From Thalassospira sp. (GTDB lineage Bacteria > Pseudomonadota > Alphaproteobacteria > Rhodospirillales > Thalassospiraceae): a stretch of DNA of 64,000 bases. Below, in pieces: positions 1-8,560 of this stretch. The stretch is from NCBI RefSeq assembly GCF_002709775.1, contig NZ_PAQR01000002.1, positions 62,001-126,000 on the forward strand, read 5' to 3'. Within the stretch, counting starts at the first letter, position 1, and each line of letters starts with the position of its first letter. The notes beneath the pieces were generated by a model, which saw only the letters and a list, made by a program, of their open reading frames with translations, did not search any database and was not told where the DNA came from. The position numbers and the translations under genes were made by a program.

Positions 1-1
1 G

Positions 2-100
2 GCAGCACTTGCCATCCCGCTTTTGCGTGCTGCTGCGGAATGCCACACCGGTATGGCGACCTTTGAGAAAGCCGGGATCGATGGCAAGGACGACGGTTGA
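2..100 (+). CDS. C-terminal fragment of an unidentified protein
   Basis: An open frame enters from the left edge and stops at TGA 98-100, giving the last 32 residues of a protein that ends in GKDDG. It is followed directly by a strong terminator, which supports its being a real gene end. The alanine-rich helix resembles the end of many dehydrogenases, but too little is present to name a family. Confidence 0.5.
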   Translation, partial: AALAIPLLRAAAECHTGMATFEKAGIDGKDDG

Positions 101-134
101 TGCCTGATCGCCCGACTTGATTGATCAAACGCCC

Positions 135-165
135 AATAGCGCCGGGTATCCGGCGCTATTTTTTT
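135..165 (+). terminator. Rho-independent terminator of the left-edge gene
   Basis: A perfect 11-bp stem (135-145 with 150-160), a GTAT loop and a run of T from 159 to 165 form a textbook plus-strand terminator. The stop codon of the convergent minus-strand gene (156-158) lies inside the right arm of the stem. Confidence 0.9.
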
Positions 166-1385
166 GTCCGCTCGTTCATAAGCTGCTCGACATGGCGGCC
201 CTGGAACATGGTGATGTTGATCGAATGACCGAACTTGATCGCACGTTCATCATCACAGCGGCACAGAATAACGCGGGTATCACCGGATTCAGCCACGGCC
301 GCGCGCATCGTTTCTCGATGTTCGTCATCCATGTTTTCCATTTCCGGATCCCACAGCATCTTGATCATATCAACGCCAAGTTTGTTGCGGTTGATATAGG
401 GCAGGGACAGGTGGCTGATGCCATCAATACAGATGCGATAACCGCGATCACGGCAGAAATCACGGGCAAAGAAGAACGCGCCAAGATCGGCAAAGATATC
501 GATCTTTTGCAGCTCAAGCACGATTGTGCCACGTTGACCGGCCTTGACGTTACTGTCAAAGGTCAGGAAATCGGGTGACAGCAGGGTCGAAACATTCAGA
601 TTGATACTGACCGAACCCGTTACCGATGCGTCATTTGATCGCGTCAGAAGCGAGAGCATCCGGCGATCAAGAATTTCGGTCAGATGCTGAAACAGCCAGC
701 GGTTTGACAGCACATTGACATCAGGCAGCAGGGTATCCTGCAAATCCTTGATAGAAATAAACAATTCATGGAAAACCGGCGTCGGGTGCGCGTCACCCAC
801 CACGGCACAGATCGCCTGACGCCGCATCAGGTTGGACAAATCGGCACGGCGGAGCGACTCATCAATTCGTCCCAAGATTTTCGGAGTCAGCGGTGCGCGA
901 TCGTCGCTCAGTTCCGGATGGTCATTGTGACGTTCGGCCGCCTTGCTGACTATTTTCGGGCGATTGGCATTGGCCCGGACCAGCATCTGGGTCAGATGCA
1001 GGAATTCCTTATATTGCTGACCGACGTCGTAATAGTCGGTGAAGGTGGCAGGCGCGCCGCTTTCATCCTTGCCATCACTGATCAGCGGATCATCATTAAA
1101 CAGGAATTTCAGCCGGAAGATGACGGCATTGACCTCGTCCATCTCTGCTGCATCAAAGATGAAAATCAGATCCTGGTTGGACAGGGTGAAGATACGCCCG
1201 GTGACTTCGGGGACGATTTCCTCAAACGCGGTAATGGCTGTCCGGATGTGGTGATCACGGCGGTTAAAGGGCAACAATTTGGAAAAATGCACATGGATTG
1301 CACCAACGCCGTCCTTGCGCCGCTCAAGGCGTCGCACATAGTCAACGAGGAAGGCTTCGGGCGATGGAAGTGAGCTATCAGACAT
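156..1385 (-). CDS. Degenerate EAL-domain protein
   Basis: This 409-residue soluble protein has a C-terminal half that follows the EAL phosphodiesterase fold: an INLNVSTLLS strand, then LELQKIDIF where an active enzyme has the EAL signature, then IDGISHLSLPYI and a late FQGRHVEQL that matches the usual QGY segment. The glutamate and aspartate residues needed for metal-dependent c-di-GMP hydrolysis are not recognisable, so I infer a catalytically dead regulator or c-di-GMP sensor. The N-terminal 200 residues show no domain I recognise. No signal peptide or membrane segment is evident. It stands alone, convergent with the left-edge gene. There is no clear ribosome binding site before the ATG, but no better start was found. 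Confidence 0.7.
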   Translation of the reverse strand: MSDSSLPSPEAFLVDYVRRLERRKDGVGAIHVHFSKLLPFNRRDHHIRTAITAFEEIVPEVTGRIFTLSNQDLIFIFDAAEMDEVNAVIFRLKFLFNDDPLISDGKDESGAPATFTDYYDVGQQYKEFLHLTQMLVRANANRPKIVSKAAERHNDHPELSDDRAPLTPKILGRIDESLRRADLSNLMRRQAICAVVGDAHPTPVFHELFISIKDLQDTLLPDVNVLSNRWLFQHLTEILDRRMLSLLTRSNDASVTGSVSINLNVSTLLSPDFLTFDSNVKAGQRGTIVLELQKIDIFADLGAFFFARDFCRDRGYRICIDGISHLSLPYINRNKLGVDMIKMLWDPEMENMDDEHRETMRAAVAESGDTRVILCRCDDERAIKFGHSINITMFQGRHVEQLMNERTKK

Positions 1386-1618
1386 GAATGCAATAACCAG
1401 AAGATTGTTTTGACGGAATCACAGCCGCTAATCTGCCCAAACCACGATAACGCCCGTCCATTAACAGGTTATGTATTTAGCATTCATACAAGTTGAAACC
1501 AAACGGGAATATCGGGCAATTTCAGACATGTCGACGAAACGATAAGTCGTAGCTTTCCACCAACCAAGCTGCTAGTTTCAGGCCGTTTTGATATCAGAGC
1601 GATAAGGTTGAAGACGAT

Positions 1619-2575
1619 ATGTGGCGACGCAAACGCGTTTTGGTAACGGGTGGCGCAGGGTTCCTTGGTTCTCATTTGTGTGAACGCCTGCTTGAAGAAG
1701 GCAATGACGTTCTGTGCGTCGATAATTTCTTTACCGGCACCAAAGACAACATTGTCCATCTGCTCGACAAACCGCATTTCGAGCTGATGCGCCACGATGT
1801 CACCTTTCCGCTCTATCTGGAAGTGGACGAGATTTATAACCTTGCCTGCCCGGCATCGCCGATACATTACCAGCACGATCCGGTCCAAACAACAAAGACC
1901 AGCGTGCATGGCGCGATCAACATGCTGGGCCTTGCCAAACGCGTGGGCGCCAAGATTTTCCAGGCTTCGACCAGCGAAGTTTATGGCGATCCGGAAGTCC
2001 ATCCGCAGACTGAAGATTACCGCGGCAACGTCAATCCGATCGGCCCGCGCGCCTGCTACGATGAAGGTAAGCGCTGCGCAGAAACGCTGTTCTTTGATTA
2101 TCACCGTCAGCATGGCCTTGATATCAAGGTCGCCCGTATCTTCAACACCTATGGCCCGCGCATGCATCCGCAGGATGGCCGTGTGGTTTCTAACTTCATC
2201 ATTCAGGCACTGCATGGCGAAGACATCACCATTTATGGCGATGGCCAGCAGACCCGATCCTTCTGCTTCTACACCGATCTGATTGAGGGGTTTGTAAGGC
2301 TGATGGCAACGAACAAAACTGTTACCGGCCCGATGAACCTTGGCAACCCGCATGAAATTACCATTCGAGAACTTGCCGAACGGGTGATCGAAATGACCGG
2401 CGCCAAATCCAAGCTGATCTTCAAGGATCTTCCGGCAGATGATCCGTTGCAGCGCAAACCAGATATTACCTTTGCGCGCAATACCCTTGATGGCTGGGAA
2501 CCGACCGTGAAACTTGAAGCGGGCCTTGGATCTACCATCGAATATTTCCGCGATCTGATTGCGAAACACGGCTGA
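1619..2575 (+). CDS. UDP-glucuronate decarboxylase (UDP-xylose synthase), SDR family
   Basis: The 318-residue protein starts with the dinucleotide-binding motif GGAGFLG (residues 11-17) and has the extended-SDR catalytic pair Tyr147 and Lys151 in YDEGK. The segments [19 protein letters not shown] and [16 protein letters not shown] are characteristic of bacterial UXS enzymes, which bind NAD and convert UDP-glucuronate to UDP-xylose in the cytosol. It heads a short plus-strand group with gmhA (31 bp downstream) and hldE, which suggests a role in supplying sugar nucleotides for LPS or another surface glycan. An AAGG-type ribosome site precedes the ATG. A related NAD-dependent epimerase is possible but less likely. 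Confidence 0.88.
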   Translation: MWRRKRVLVTGGAGFLGSHLCERLLEEGNDVLCVDNFFTGTKDNIVHLLDKPHFELMRHDVTFPLYLEVDEIYNLACPASPIHYQHDPVQTTKTSVHGAINMLGLAKRVGAKIFQASTSEVYGDPEVHPQTEDYRGNVNPIGPRACYDEGKRCAETLFFDYHRQHGLDIKVARIFNTYGPRMHPQDGRVVSNFIIQALHGEDITIYGDGQQTRSFCFYTDLIEGFVRLMATNKTVTGPMNLGNPHEITIRELAERVIEMTGAKSKLIFKDLPADDPLQRKPDITFARNTLDGWEPTVKLEAGLGSTIEYFRDLIAKHG

Positions 2576-2606
2576 GACGACTTAGCGAACAGGACCTGAA
2601 TTACCC

Positions 2607-3191
2607 ATGGATATCAAAGCCTTTTTCGACGCCGAGTTTGACGAGCATCTTGATCTGGTCAACAAGACCCGCGAAGACACGCGTGATGCCTTTATTGAAC
2701 TGGTCGAGATTTGCACCGATGCGCTGAATGACGGCAACAAACTGCTGTTCTTCGGCAATGGCGGTTCTGCTGCCGACGCCCAGCATATCGCCACCGAATT
2801 CACGGTTCGCTATATCAATGATCGTCGCGCGCTGCCGGCGATTGCGCTGACCACCGATAGCTCCGCCCTGACAGCGATCGGCAATGATTTCGGGTTTGAT
2901 CACCTGTTTTCACGCCAGATCGAAGCCCTAGGTAACCCGGATGATGTCGCGATTGGCATTTCGACGTCGGGCAACAGCAAGAACGTCAATCTTGGACTGG
3001 CCAAGGCCAAGGAAATGGGGCTGATTGCAACCGGCTGGACCGGCAAGACCGGTGGCGACATGGTGGATCTGTGTGACCCGCTGATGATCGTTCCGAGCAA
3101 CACCACCGCCCGCATCCAAGAAATGCATATCCAGATTGGCCAGATGCTGGTCGGTGCGCTTGAACACACGCTTGGCCTGACGAAGAAATAA
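2607..3191 (+). CDS. gmhA: Sedoheptulose-7-phosphate isomerase (phosphoheptose isomerase)
   Basis: The 194-residue protein is a SIS-domain isomerase. It has FFGNGGSAADAQHIATEF near residue 50, the ISTSGNSKNV phosphate loop near residue 115, and the MHIQIGQ helix with the conserved metal-binding histidine. GmhA converts sedoheptulose 7-phosphate to D-glycero-D-manno-heptose 7-phosphate, the first step of ADP-heptose synthesis for the LPS core. The length is normal for the family. The next gene, hldE, encodes the following two catalytic activities, so the pair is a biochemical unit. Confidence 0.95.
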   Translation: MDIKAFFDAEFDEHLDLVNKTREDTRDAFIELVEICTDALNDGNKLLFFGNGGSAADAQHIATEFTVRYINDRRALPAIALTTDSSALTAIGNDFGFDHLFSRQIEALGNPDDVAIGISTSGNSKNVNLGLAKAKEMGLIATGWTGKTGGDMVDLCDPLMIVPSNTTARIQEMHIQIGQMLVGALEHTLGLTKK

Positions 3192-3244
3192 CCGGCGACC
3201 AACCAAAACGCCTGAATACTCTGACAAAACAAAGAATTGCGACC

Positions 3245-4717
3245 ATGACCGATCTTAGCCATCTGGCCCAACAGGTTGAACAACTGACCGATGCCAAAGT
3301 CCTTTGTATTGGCGATGTCATGCTGGATCGGTTTGTCTACGGGTCGGTCACCCGTATTTCGCCCGAAGCACCCATTCCCGTCATTCGGGTGGAACGCGAA
3401 AGTGCGATGCTGGGTGGGGCGGGGAACGTCACGCGCAATGCGACTGCCCTTGGTGCGTCGGTGCAGTTCCTGTCGCTGGTGGGGGATGATCTGCCCGGTC
3501 GCGAAGTCATGGAATATGTCGCAGGCGACAACGGTGTTGAGCCCTATATCCAGACGGAACGCAACCGCCCGACGACAATCAAGACCCGCTATATCGCTGG
3601 CGGACAGCAATTGTTGCGATCTGACAACGAAACCACAAATGACATTGCTCCGGCCACTATCAGCAACATCTCGACCCTGGCTGGTCAGTTGGCCCCGGAT
3701 GTTGCGGCGATTGTTCTTTCAGACTATGGCAAGGGCGTGTTGCATGCCGATGTTGTCGCCGCGGCAATTGAAGCTGCGCGCGCGGCAGGAAAGCCGGTTA
3801 TCGTCGACCCCAAAGGCAATGATTACAGCATCTATCGCGGAGCAACGGTGGTAACGCCCAACCGCGCAGAAGCCGAAGCAGCAACCGGCATTGCCGTCAT
3901 TAGCGATGAAGATGCGGTTGCAGCCGCGACCAAAATCATTACCGAATGCGGCATCGAGAATGTCCTGCTTACCCGTAGTCAGGATGGCATGACGCTTGTC
4001 ACCAAGGATGGCGAGGCGCTTCACCTGCCAACCGAAGCGCGCGAAGTCTTTGATGTGTCGGGTGCTGGCGATACGGTCGTTGCCTGCCTTGCGTCGGCGG
4101 TTGCAGCCGGATCAAGCCTTGCCGATGCCGCGCGCATTGCCAATGTTGCCGCCGGTATCGTGGTTGGCAAGATCGGCACTGCTGTTGTCTATCCCGACGA
4201 GCTGATTTCCACCCTGCATCATCATGATCTGATGATCGGTGAAGCCAAACTTATGCCGCTTGATCGTATGGTCGATCGCGCAGAACGCTGGCGGCGCAAG
4301 GGATACACAGTCGGCTTTACCAATGGCTGCTTTGATCTGTTGCATCCGGGCCATCTCAGCCTGCTGAAACAGGCGCGGGCAAACTGTGATCGCCTGATTG
4401 TCGGTCTGAATTCCGATGCGTCGGTCAAACGCCTGAAGGGCGAAGCCCGCCCGGTTCAGTCCGAGGCCGCACGTGCCGCCGTTCTGGGGTCCCTTGAAAC
4501 AGTCAGTGGTGTGGTGATCTTTGGCGAGGACACGCCGATTGAGCTGATCTCGGCCATCAAGCCTGACATTCTGGTCAAAGGTGCCGATTACACCATCGAC
4601 AAGGTTGTCGGTGCTGAAATCGTTCAAGCCTATGGCGGCAAAGTGGTTCTGGCCAACCTTGAAGATGGCTTTTCGACCACATCGACCATCGCACGGATGA
4701 ACAAGGGCAAGGATTAA
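3245..4717 (+). CDS. hldE: Bifunctional heptose-7-phosphate kinase / heptose-1-phosphate adenylyltransferase
   Basis: The 490-residue protein joins two domains. Residues 1 to about 330 are a ribokinase-type (PfkB) kinase with GGAGNVTRN and the GAGDTVVA active-site signature near residue 272. Residues about 355 to 490 are a cytidylyltransferase-like domain with TNGCFDLLHPGH at 359-370, containing the HxGH nucleotide-binding motif. HldE phosphorylates heptose 7-phosphate and later adenylylates heptose 1-phosphate in the ADP-heptose pathway. The phosphatase GmhB that acts between these steps is not in the window. The stop codon overlaps the stop of the convergent gene at 4714 by a few bases. Confidence 0.95.
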   Translation: MTDLSHLAQQVEQLTDAKVLCIGDVMLDRFVYGSVTRISPEAPIPVIRVERESAMLGGAGNVTRNATALGASVQFLSLVGDDLPGREVMEYVAGDNGVEPYIQTERNRPTTIKTRYIAGGQQLLRSDNETTNDIAPATISNISTLAGQLAPDVAAIVLSDYGKGVLHADVVAAAIEAARAAGKPVIVDPKGNDYSIYRGATVVTPNRAEAEAATGIAVISDEDAVAAATKIITECGIENVLLTRSQDGMTLVTKDGEALHLPTEAREVFDVSGAGDTVVACLASAVAAGSSLADAARIANVAAGIVVGKIGTAVVYPDELISTLHHHDLMIGEAKLMPLDRMVDRAERWRRKGYTVGFTNGCFDLLHPGHLSLLKQARANCDRLIVGLNSDASVKRLKGEARPVQSEAARAAVLGSLETVSGVVIFGEDTPIELISAIKPDILVKGADYTIDKVVGAEIVQAYGGKVVLANLEDGFSTTSTIARMNKGKD

Positions 4718-5349
4718 GCGTCCGACCCCAAATCATCGTCATTAGGCCAAGGCTCGATGATCAGATCCGGCCAGATTTTCTGCCAACGGGTCACCTTGGC
4801 TTCATAAACCTTTTTGACCGGCAGAACCGTGTTCGGGACAACCCGACCTTCCATCACGGCCGAAAGACCGAACGGCGCATAGATGCGATAGGCATCAATG
4901 CCGTCCGTGTTTGCATCCTTGCGCACGCCAATCGCACTTGTCTGATAGGCAAAGCGGTCAATACCGTCGCTGGCCGCACGCACGGCGCCATATGGCACAC
5001 CGAACTTTTCCGGATACCAGATCGGCACACGCGCCTGATTGCGGATTTCCACCGAAGCCGCGATATCTGCAAACAGTTCAGCTCCTTGGGCGATCACGCG
5101 GTCTTCGGCTTGCCATTCCGTATCGGGATCGAAATAAAAAAGATCATAATCGGCAATATCAGATTCCGGGGCACGGTTGGCCTTGATGTTCCAGATCGTC
5201 TGGGCAAGGCAGCCAGCGGTTAACCACCAGTCTTCGATCCCGAGCGCAGAAAACCGGTCAAGGATCAGACGATTGACGGGGTTTTGCAGGATGCCGTCAT
5301 GGAACTCGCGGCCAAGCGGAATGTCACTGGCGCGTTGCCCGGCACTCAT
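4714..5349 (-). CDS. Nucleotidyltransferase family protein (DUF925 type)
   Basis: The 211-residue protein has the layout of the DUF925 (COG3575) nucleotidyltransferase-like family: WWLTAGCLAQTIWN near the N-terminus, then ADYDLFYFD, which supplies the paired aspartates, and YPEKFGVPYGA in the middle. Substrates of this family are unknown. It lies downstream of cbiB with a 4-base ATGA overlap, so the two genes are translationally coupled. The pairing could be incidental. The window gives no direct evidence of a cobalamin role. Confidence 0.8.
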   Translation of the reverse strand: MSAGQRASDIPLGREFHDGILQNPVNRLILDRFSALGIEDWWLTAGCLAQTIWNIKANRAPESDIADYDLFYFDPDTEWQAEDRVIAQGAELFADIAASVEIRNQARVPIWYPEKFGVPYGAVRAASDGIDRFAYQTSAIGVRKDANTDGIDAYRIYAPFGLSAVMEGRVVPNTVLPVKKVYEAKVTRWQKIWPDLIIEPWPNDDDLGSDA

Positions 5350-6389
5350 AGCGAGACCCAGATCACTTTAAGAACAATCGGCCAAGCGCCATTGATCAGA
5401 CAGGAGGTTGTGAAAAGCCTCAATGCCCGGTCGATATCCAACGCTGTCAGATCGCGGCGACCATCGCCGATATAGGGGTCAGCCACCACTTCACTGCCAT
5501 ATTGGCGCGGCCCTGCAAGGGCGATTTCAAGGGCGCCGGCAAAGGCGGCTTCCTGCCAACCCGCATTGGGGGATTTATGTTTTTTGGCATCGCGCAGCAT
5601 GGTTTCCCACGCCGCTTTGCCACTGGTTTTGCCACCGATCCACGCGGCAAGGCAAATCACACCACCAGCAATTCGGGCCGGGATAAAATTCACCACATCG
5701 TCAAGGCGCGCGGCAAAACGCCCGAAGTAAAGATAGCGGTCATTGCGGTGACCAATCATCGAATCAAGCGTGTTGATCGCCTTATAGGCACAAATGCCAA
5801 TCGGCCCGCCGATAACATACCAGAACAGAGGTGCCACCACGCCGTCCGAAAAGTTTTCCGCACAGCTTTCAATGGCGGCCCGGCTAACCCCGGCCTCGTC
5901 CAGCGTATCGGGATTGCGCCCGACAATCATTGAAACCGCCTTGCGGCCACCGGCGATGCCATCTTTCTTAAGCGCGATCGATACGGCTTTGACATGCTGA
6001 TAAAGGCCCTTCTGCGCGATCAGAACCGCGACCAGAAGCACCTCAAACACCATGAAGACTTCCCCAAATGCGGAGATAAATTGCACCACCCCACCGAAGG
6101 CGGCAGCAACAGCAATAACCGCAAGGCTTGTAATCGTGCCGCGCAGCAACCGGTCGGCATTGCTGCGATCTGGTCGGGTCAGACGTTTTTCAAACCAGGC
6201 AATCAGATTGCCAACCCAGACAACCGGGTGCCCGATCCGCGAAAACAGCCATGGGAAATCACCAAACACCGCATCCAACACCAGTGCCAACACCAGCATT
6301 GTGAAAAGCGGCCCGAAAAACGCGGGCTCCGGGATCAGAAAATCGGTGAAGTTCGGTTCCATGGCGGCAATGTGCGCGGTGATCGACAA
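5346..6389 (-). CDS. cbiB: Adenosylcobinamide-phosphate synthase
   Basis: This 347-residue integral membrane protein has DAVFGDFPWLFSRIGHPVVW near the N-terminus and SCAENFSDGVVAPLFWY in the middle, both diagnostic of CbiB/CobD. The enzyme attaches (R)-1-aminopropan-2-ol phosphate to adenosylcobyric acid, a late step of B12 assembly at the membrane. It runs opposite to the cbiX-cobM operon from a shared 431-bp intergenic region. The first ATG is used here. A second in-frame ATG about nine codons later is an alternative start and would still keep the first membrane segment. Confidence 0.93.
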   Translation of the reverse strand: MSITAHIAAMEPNFTDFLIPEPAFFGPLFTMLVLALVLDAVFGDFPWLFSRIGHPVVWVGNLIAWFEKRLTRPDRSNADRLLRGTITSLAVIAVAAAFGGVVQFISAFGEVFMVFEVLLVAVLIAQKGLYQHVKAVSIALKKDGIAGGRKAVSMIVGRNPDTLDEAGVSRAAIESCAENFSDGVVAPLFWYVIGGPIGICAYKAINTLDSMIGHRNDRYLYFGRFAARLDDVVNFIPARIAGGVICLAAWIGGKTSGKAAWETMLRDAKKHKSPNAGWQEAAFAGALEIALAGPRQYGSEVVADPYIGDGRRDLTALDIDRALRLFTTSCLINGAWPIVLKVIWVSL

Positions 6390-6820
6390 GGCGTCAATGC
6401 CAATGACGATGGGTAGGTATAAGTCCCAATGGAATCAGGGAATTTGCCATCAGGTTTTCGGTTTGCTAGAAACGTTTCATACAAAATTTTAATTTATCAT
6501 ACATCGTCTTGATAAATCCTGCCTGCCCTGAACCACGTAAAGGCAATCAACCATCGCCCGGCACCCCACGGGACCCCATTACAGAACAGCCAAGAGAACA
6601 GAAAGCCAGATCATCACGCCACAACATCTTCGATACCGGGCCGATAGCAGCCCACAATAAGTAGTATTTTCATCGCCCGTGCCCCTTGCGCATCATCTTG
6701 GCGTACCTGCCGCTTGCATTCCGCAAGCCAATCGGTGAAAACGGGGGTGGCATCGGGTACCGCATGGCAAAAATGTCGTGCGAAGAACACCATCAGAGAG
6801 AGACAAAGGAGCAGCCTTTT
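6390..6820. other. Divergent intergenic region between cbiB and cbiX
   Basis: There is no convincing gene in these 431 bases. An AT-rich stretch at about 6470-6515 is the most likely place for promoters. A small hairpin GCTTGC/GCAAGC lies at about 6711-6727. The region could carry a cobalamin riboswitch, but I see neither the B12 box nor the conserved CCCGCNACUG core on either strand. Confidence 0.5.
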
Positions 6821-7843
6821 ATGTCCCCCAAAGGCGCAGTAATGATTTGCGGTCACGGTTCGCGCGACGAACGCGCGGTTTCACAGTTCAACGCCATGGT
6901 TGAAACGATGAAACAAACCCACCTGGCCGACTACGATGTCGAAAGCGGCTTTCTCGAATTTGCCCACCCGATCCTGCGTGACGGCTTTGAAAAGCTCAAA
7001 GCCATGGGTCACAAAAAGATTTATGCCCTGCCGGGTATGCTGTTTGCTGCCGGTCACGTTAAAAACGACCTGCCGAGCGAAGTGAACAATTTCGCCCATG
7101 AGAACCCGGATATCGAAGTCCTGTTTGGCCGCGATCTTGCCATTGATCCCAAACTTCTGATGGCAGCAAAAGAGCGCATCGAAGAAGCACTTGTCGACGC
7201 TGATGACAGCATCGAGCGCAAGGACACGCTTTTGATGGTGGTCGGGCGCGGCACCAACGACCCGGACGCCAATTCCAACGTCTATAAAGTCGCGCGCATG
7301 CTACAAGAAGGCATGGGCTTTGGCCGGACCGAAATCAGCTATTCCGGCGTTGCCCATCCGCGCGTCAATGCGGGCCTGCGCGAAGCGATGAAGCTTGGTT
7401 ACAAGCGCGTTGTCGTCTTCCCGTACTTCCTGTTTGCCGGCATCCTGATTGATCGCATCTATACCCATACCGATGAAGTCGCAGCCGAATTTGGCGATGT
7501 TGAATTCATCAAGGCGGGCTATCTCAAGGATCACCCGATGGTGCTTGAAAGCTTTGCCGAGCGCCTGGCCGAGATCGATACCGGCGATAACAACATGAAC
7601 TGCCAGCTGTGCAAATACCGCGAGCAGATCATTGGTTATGAAGGCGATGTCGGCACCCCGCAGGTTGGCCACCACCATCATGTGATGGGCATCGGTACCG
7701 ACGGGCACAGCCATGACCATGGTCACCACCATCATCATGGCCACGGACATCATCATCACGGTCATAGCCATGGCCACAGCCATGATCACGGGCACAGCCA
7801 CGCCCATGATCGTGACGATGCGAAAAAGCCGACCGGTTCCTGA
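6821..7843 (+). CDS. cbiX: Sirohydrochlorin cobaltochelatase with histidine-rich tail
   Basis: The protein is 340 residues long when started at the ATG preceded by AAAGGAG (6806-6812). Two CbiX repeats are visible, with CGHGSRDE at residue 11 onward and YSGVAHPRVN followed by FPYFLFAGILIDR in the second half. After the chelatase core comes MNCQLC (residues 259-264), the MxCxxC motif known from long CbiX proteins that bind a 4Fe-4S cluster. The tail from about residue 284 to 330 contains 25 histidines, mainly in HSH, HDH and HHHH runs, and probably holds or buffers cobalt. The enzyme inserts cobalt into sirohydrochlorin, the early-insertion branch of B12 synthesis. It leads a compact operon running to cobM. 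Confidence 0.95.
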   Translation: MSPKGAVMICGHGSRDERAVSQFNAMVETMKQTHLADYDVESGFLEFAHPILRDGFEKLKAMGHKKIYALPGMLFAAGHVKNDLPSEVNNFAHENPDIEVLFGRDLAIDPKLLMAAKERIEEALVDADDSIERKDTLLMVVGRGTNDPDANSNVYKVARMLQEGMGFGRTEISYSGVAHPRVNAGLREAMKLGYKRVVVFPYFLFAGILIDRIYTHTDEVAAEFGDVEFIKAGYLKDHPMVLESFAERLAEIDTGDNNMNCQLCKYREQIIGYEGDVGTPQVGHHHHVMGIGTDGHSHDHGHHHHHGHGHHHHGHSHGHSHDHGHSHAHDRDDAKKPTGS

Positions 7844-7876
7844 CCGGTCGATCCCTGTCCCCTGAAAGGCGCGGTA

Positions 7877-8560
7877 ATGTTTGACTATCTGCGTGACCCG
7901 CAGGAAATCTACGCCAAAAGCTTTGCCACCATCGAGGCCGAGGCAAAGCTTGCGCGCTTTTCAGAGGATGAACGCCCGATCGCCATTCGCATTATTCATG
8001 CCTGTGGCATGGTCGAAATGGCCGATCAGATCACCTTTGGCAGGGATGTGGCATCGGCAGCCATCACCGCGCTTCGGGCCGGAAAACCTATTCTCTGTGA
8101 CGCGGAAATGGTCCGCCATGGCGTCATTTCCCGGCTTCTTCCCGCCGAAAATCCGGTGCTGTGCACCTTGAATGACGGCGATACGCATGGTCTGGCAGCC
8201 GAGCTGGCAACAACGCGGTCTGCTGCCGCTGTCGAGGGCTGGAAAGATCATATCGAAGGCGCAATAATCGCGATTGGCAATGCGCCGACCGCCCTTTTCC
8301 ATTTGCTTGAAGCCATCCACGATGACCGGATGGCGAAGCCCGCAGTCATTATCGGCATGCCGGTCGGCTTTGTCGGTGCAGCGGAAAGCAAGGATGCCCT
8401 GATTGCCCATGCCAACGGCATTCCGTTTGTCACGCTGCGCGGCCGGTTTGGCGGCAGTGCGGTAACAGCGGCCACCGTCAACGCATTGGCCCGCATGGCT
8501 CGCGATGATGATGCCACACCCGATGGCACGCTTGATCGCAAGAAAGGCGGGTTGTCATGA
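7877..8560 (+). CDS. cobH: Precorrin-8X / cobalt-precorrin-8 methylmutase
   Basis: The 227-residue protein matches CobH/CbiC. It has IRIIHACGMVE with the catalytic histidine at position 41, PILCDAEMVRHGV near residue 75, IGNAPTALFHLLE and IIGMPVGFVGAAESK. The enzyme moves the C11 methyl group to C12 to give hydrogenobyrinate or cobyrinate. It follows cbiX by 33 bp and overlaps the next gene by 4 bp (ATGA), consistent with coupled translation. It might equally be called cbiC given the cobalt-early chelatase upstream. Confidence 0.95.
   Translation: MFDYLRDPQEIYAKSFATIEAEAKLARFSEDERPIAIRIIHACGMVEMADQITFGRDVASAAITALRAGKPILCDAEMVRHGVISRLLPAENPVLCTLNDGDTHGLAAELATTRSAAAVEGWKDHIEGAIIAIGNAPTALFHLLEAIHDDRMAKPAVIIGMPVGFVGAAESKDALIAHANGIPFVTLRGRFGGSAVTAATVNALARMARDDDATPDGTLDRKKGGLS

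Noticed and set aside
6390-6820. Cobalamin riboswitch between cbiB and cbiX
   Set aside because: The position is right, but neither strand shows the B12 box or the conserved core sequence. A covariance search would settle it.
7670-7809. Tandem repeat or CRISPR-like array
   Set aside because: The repetitive CAC/CAT codons encode the His-rich tail of CbiX in the correct frame. There are no spacers.
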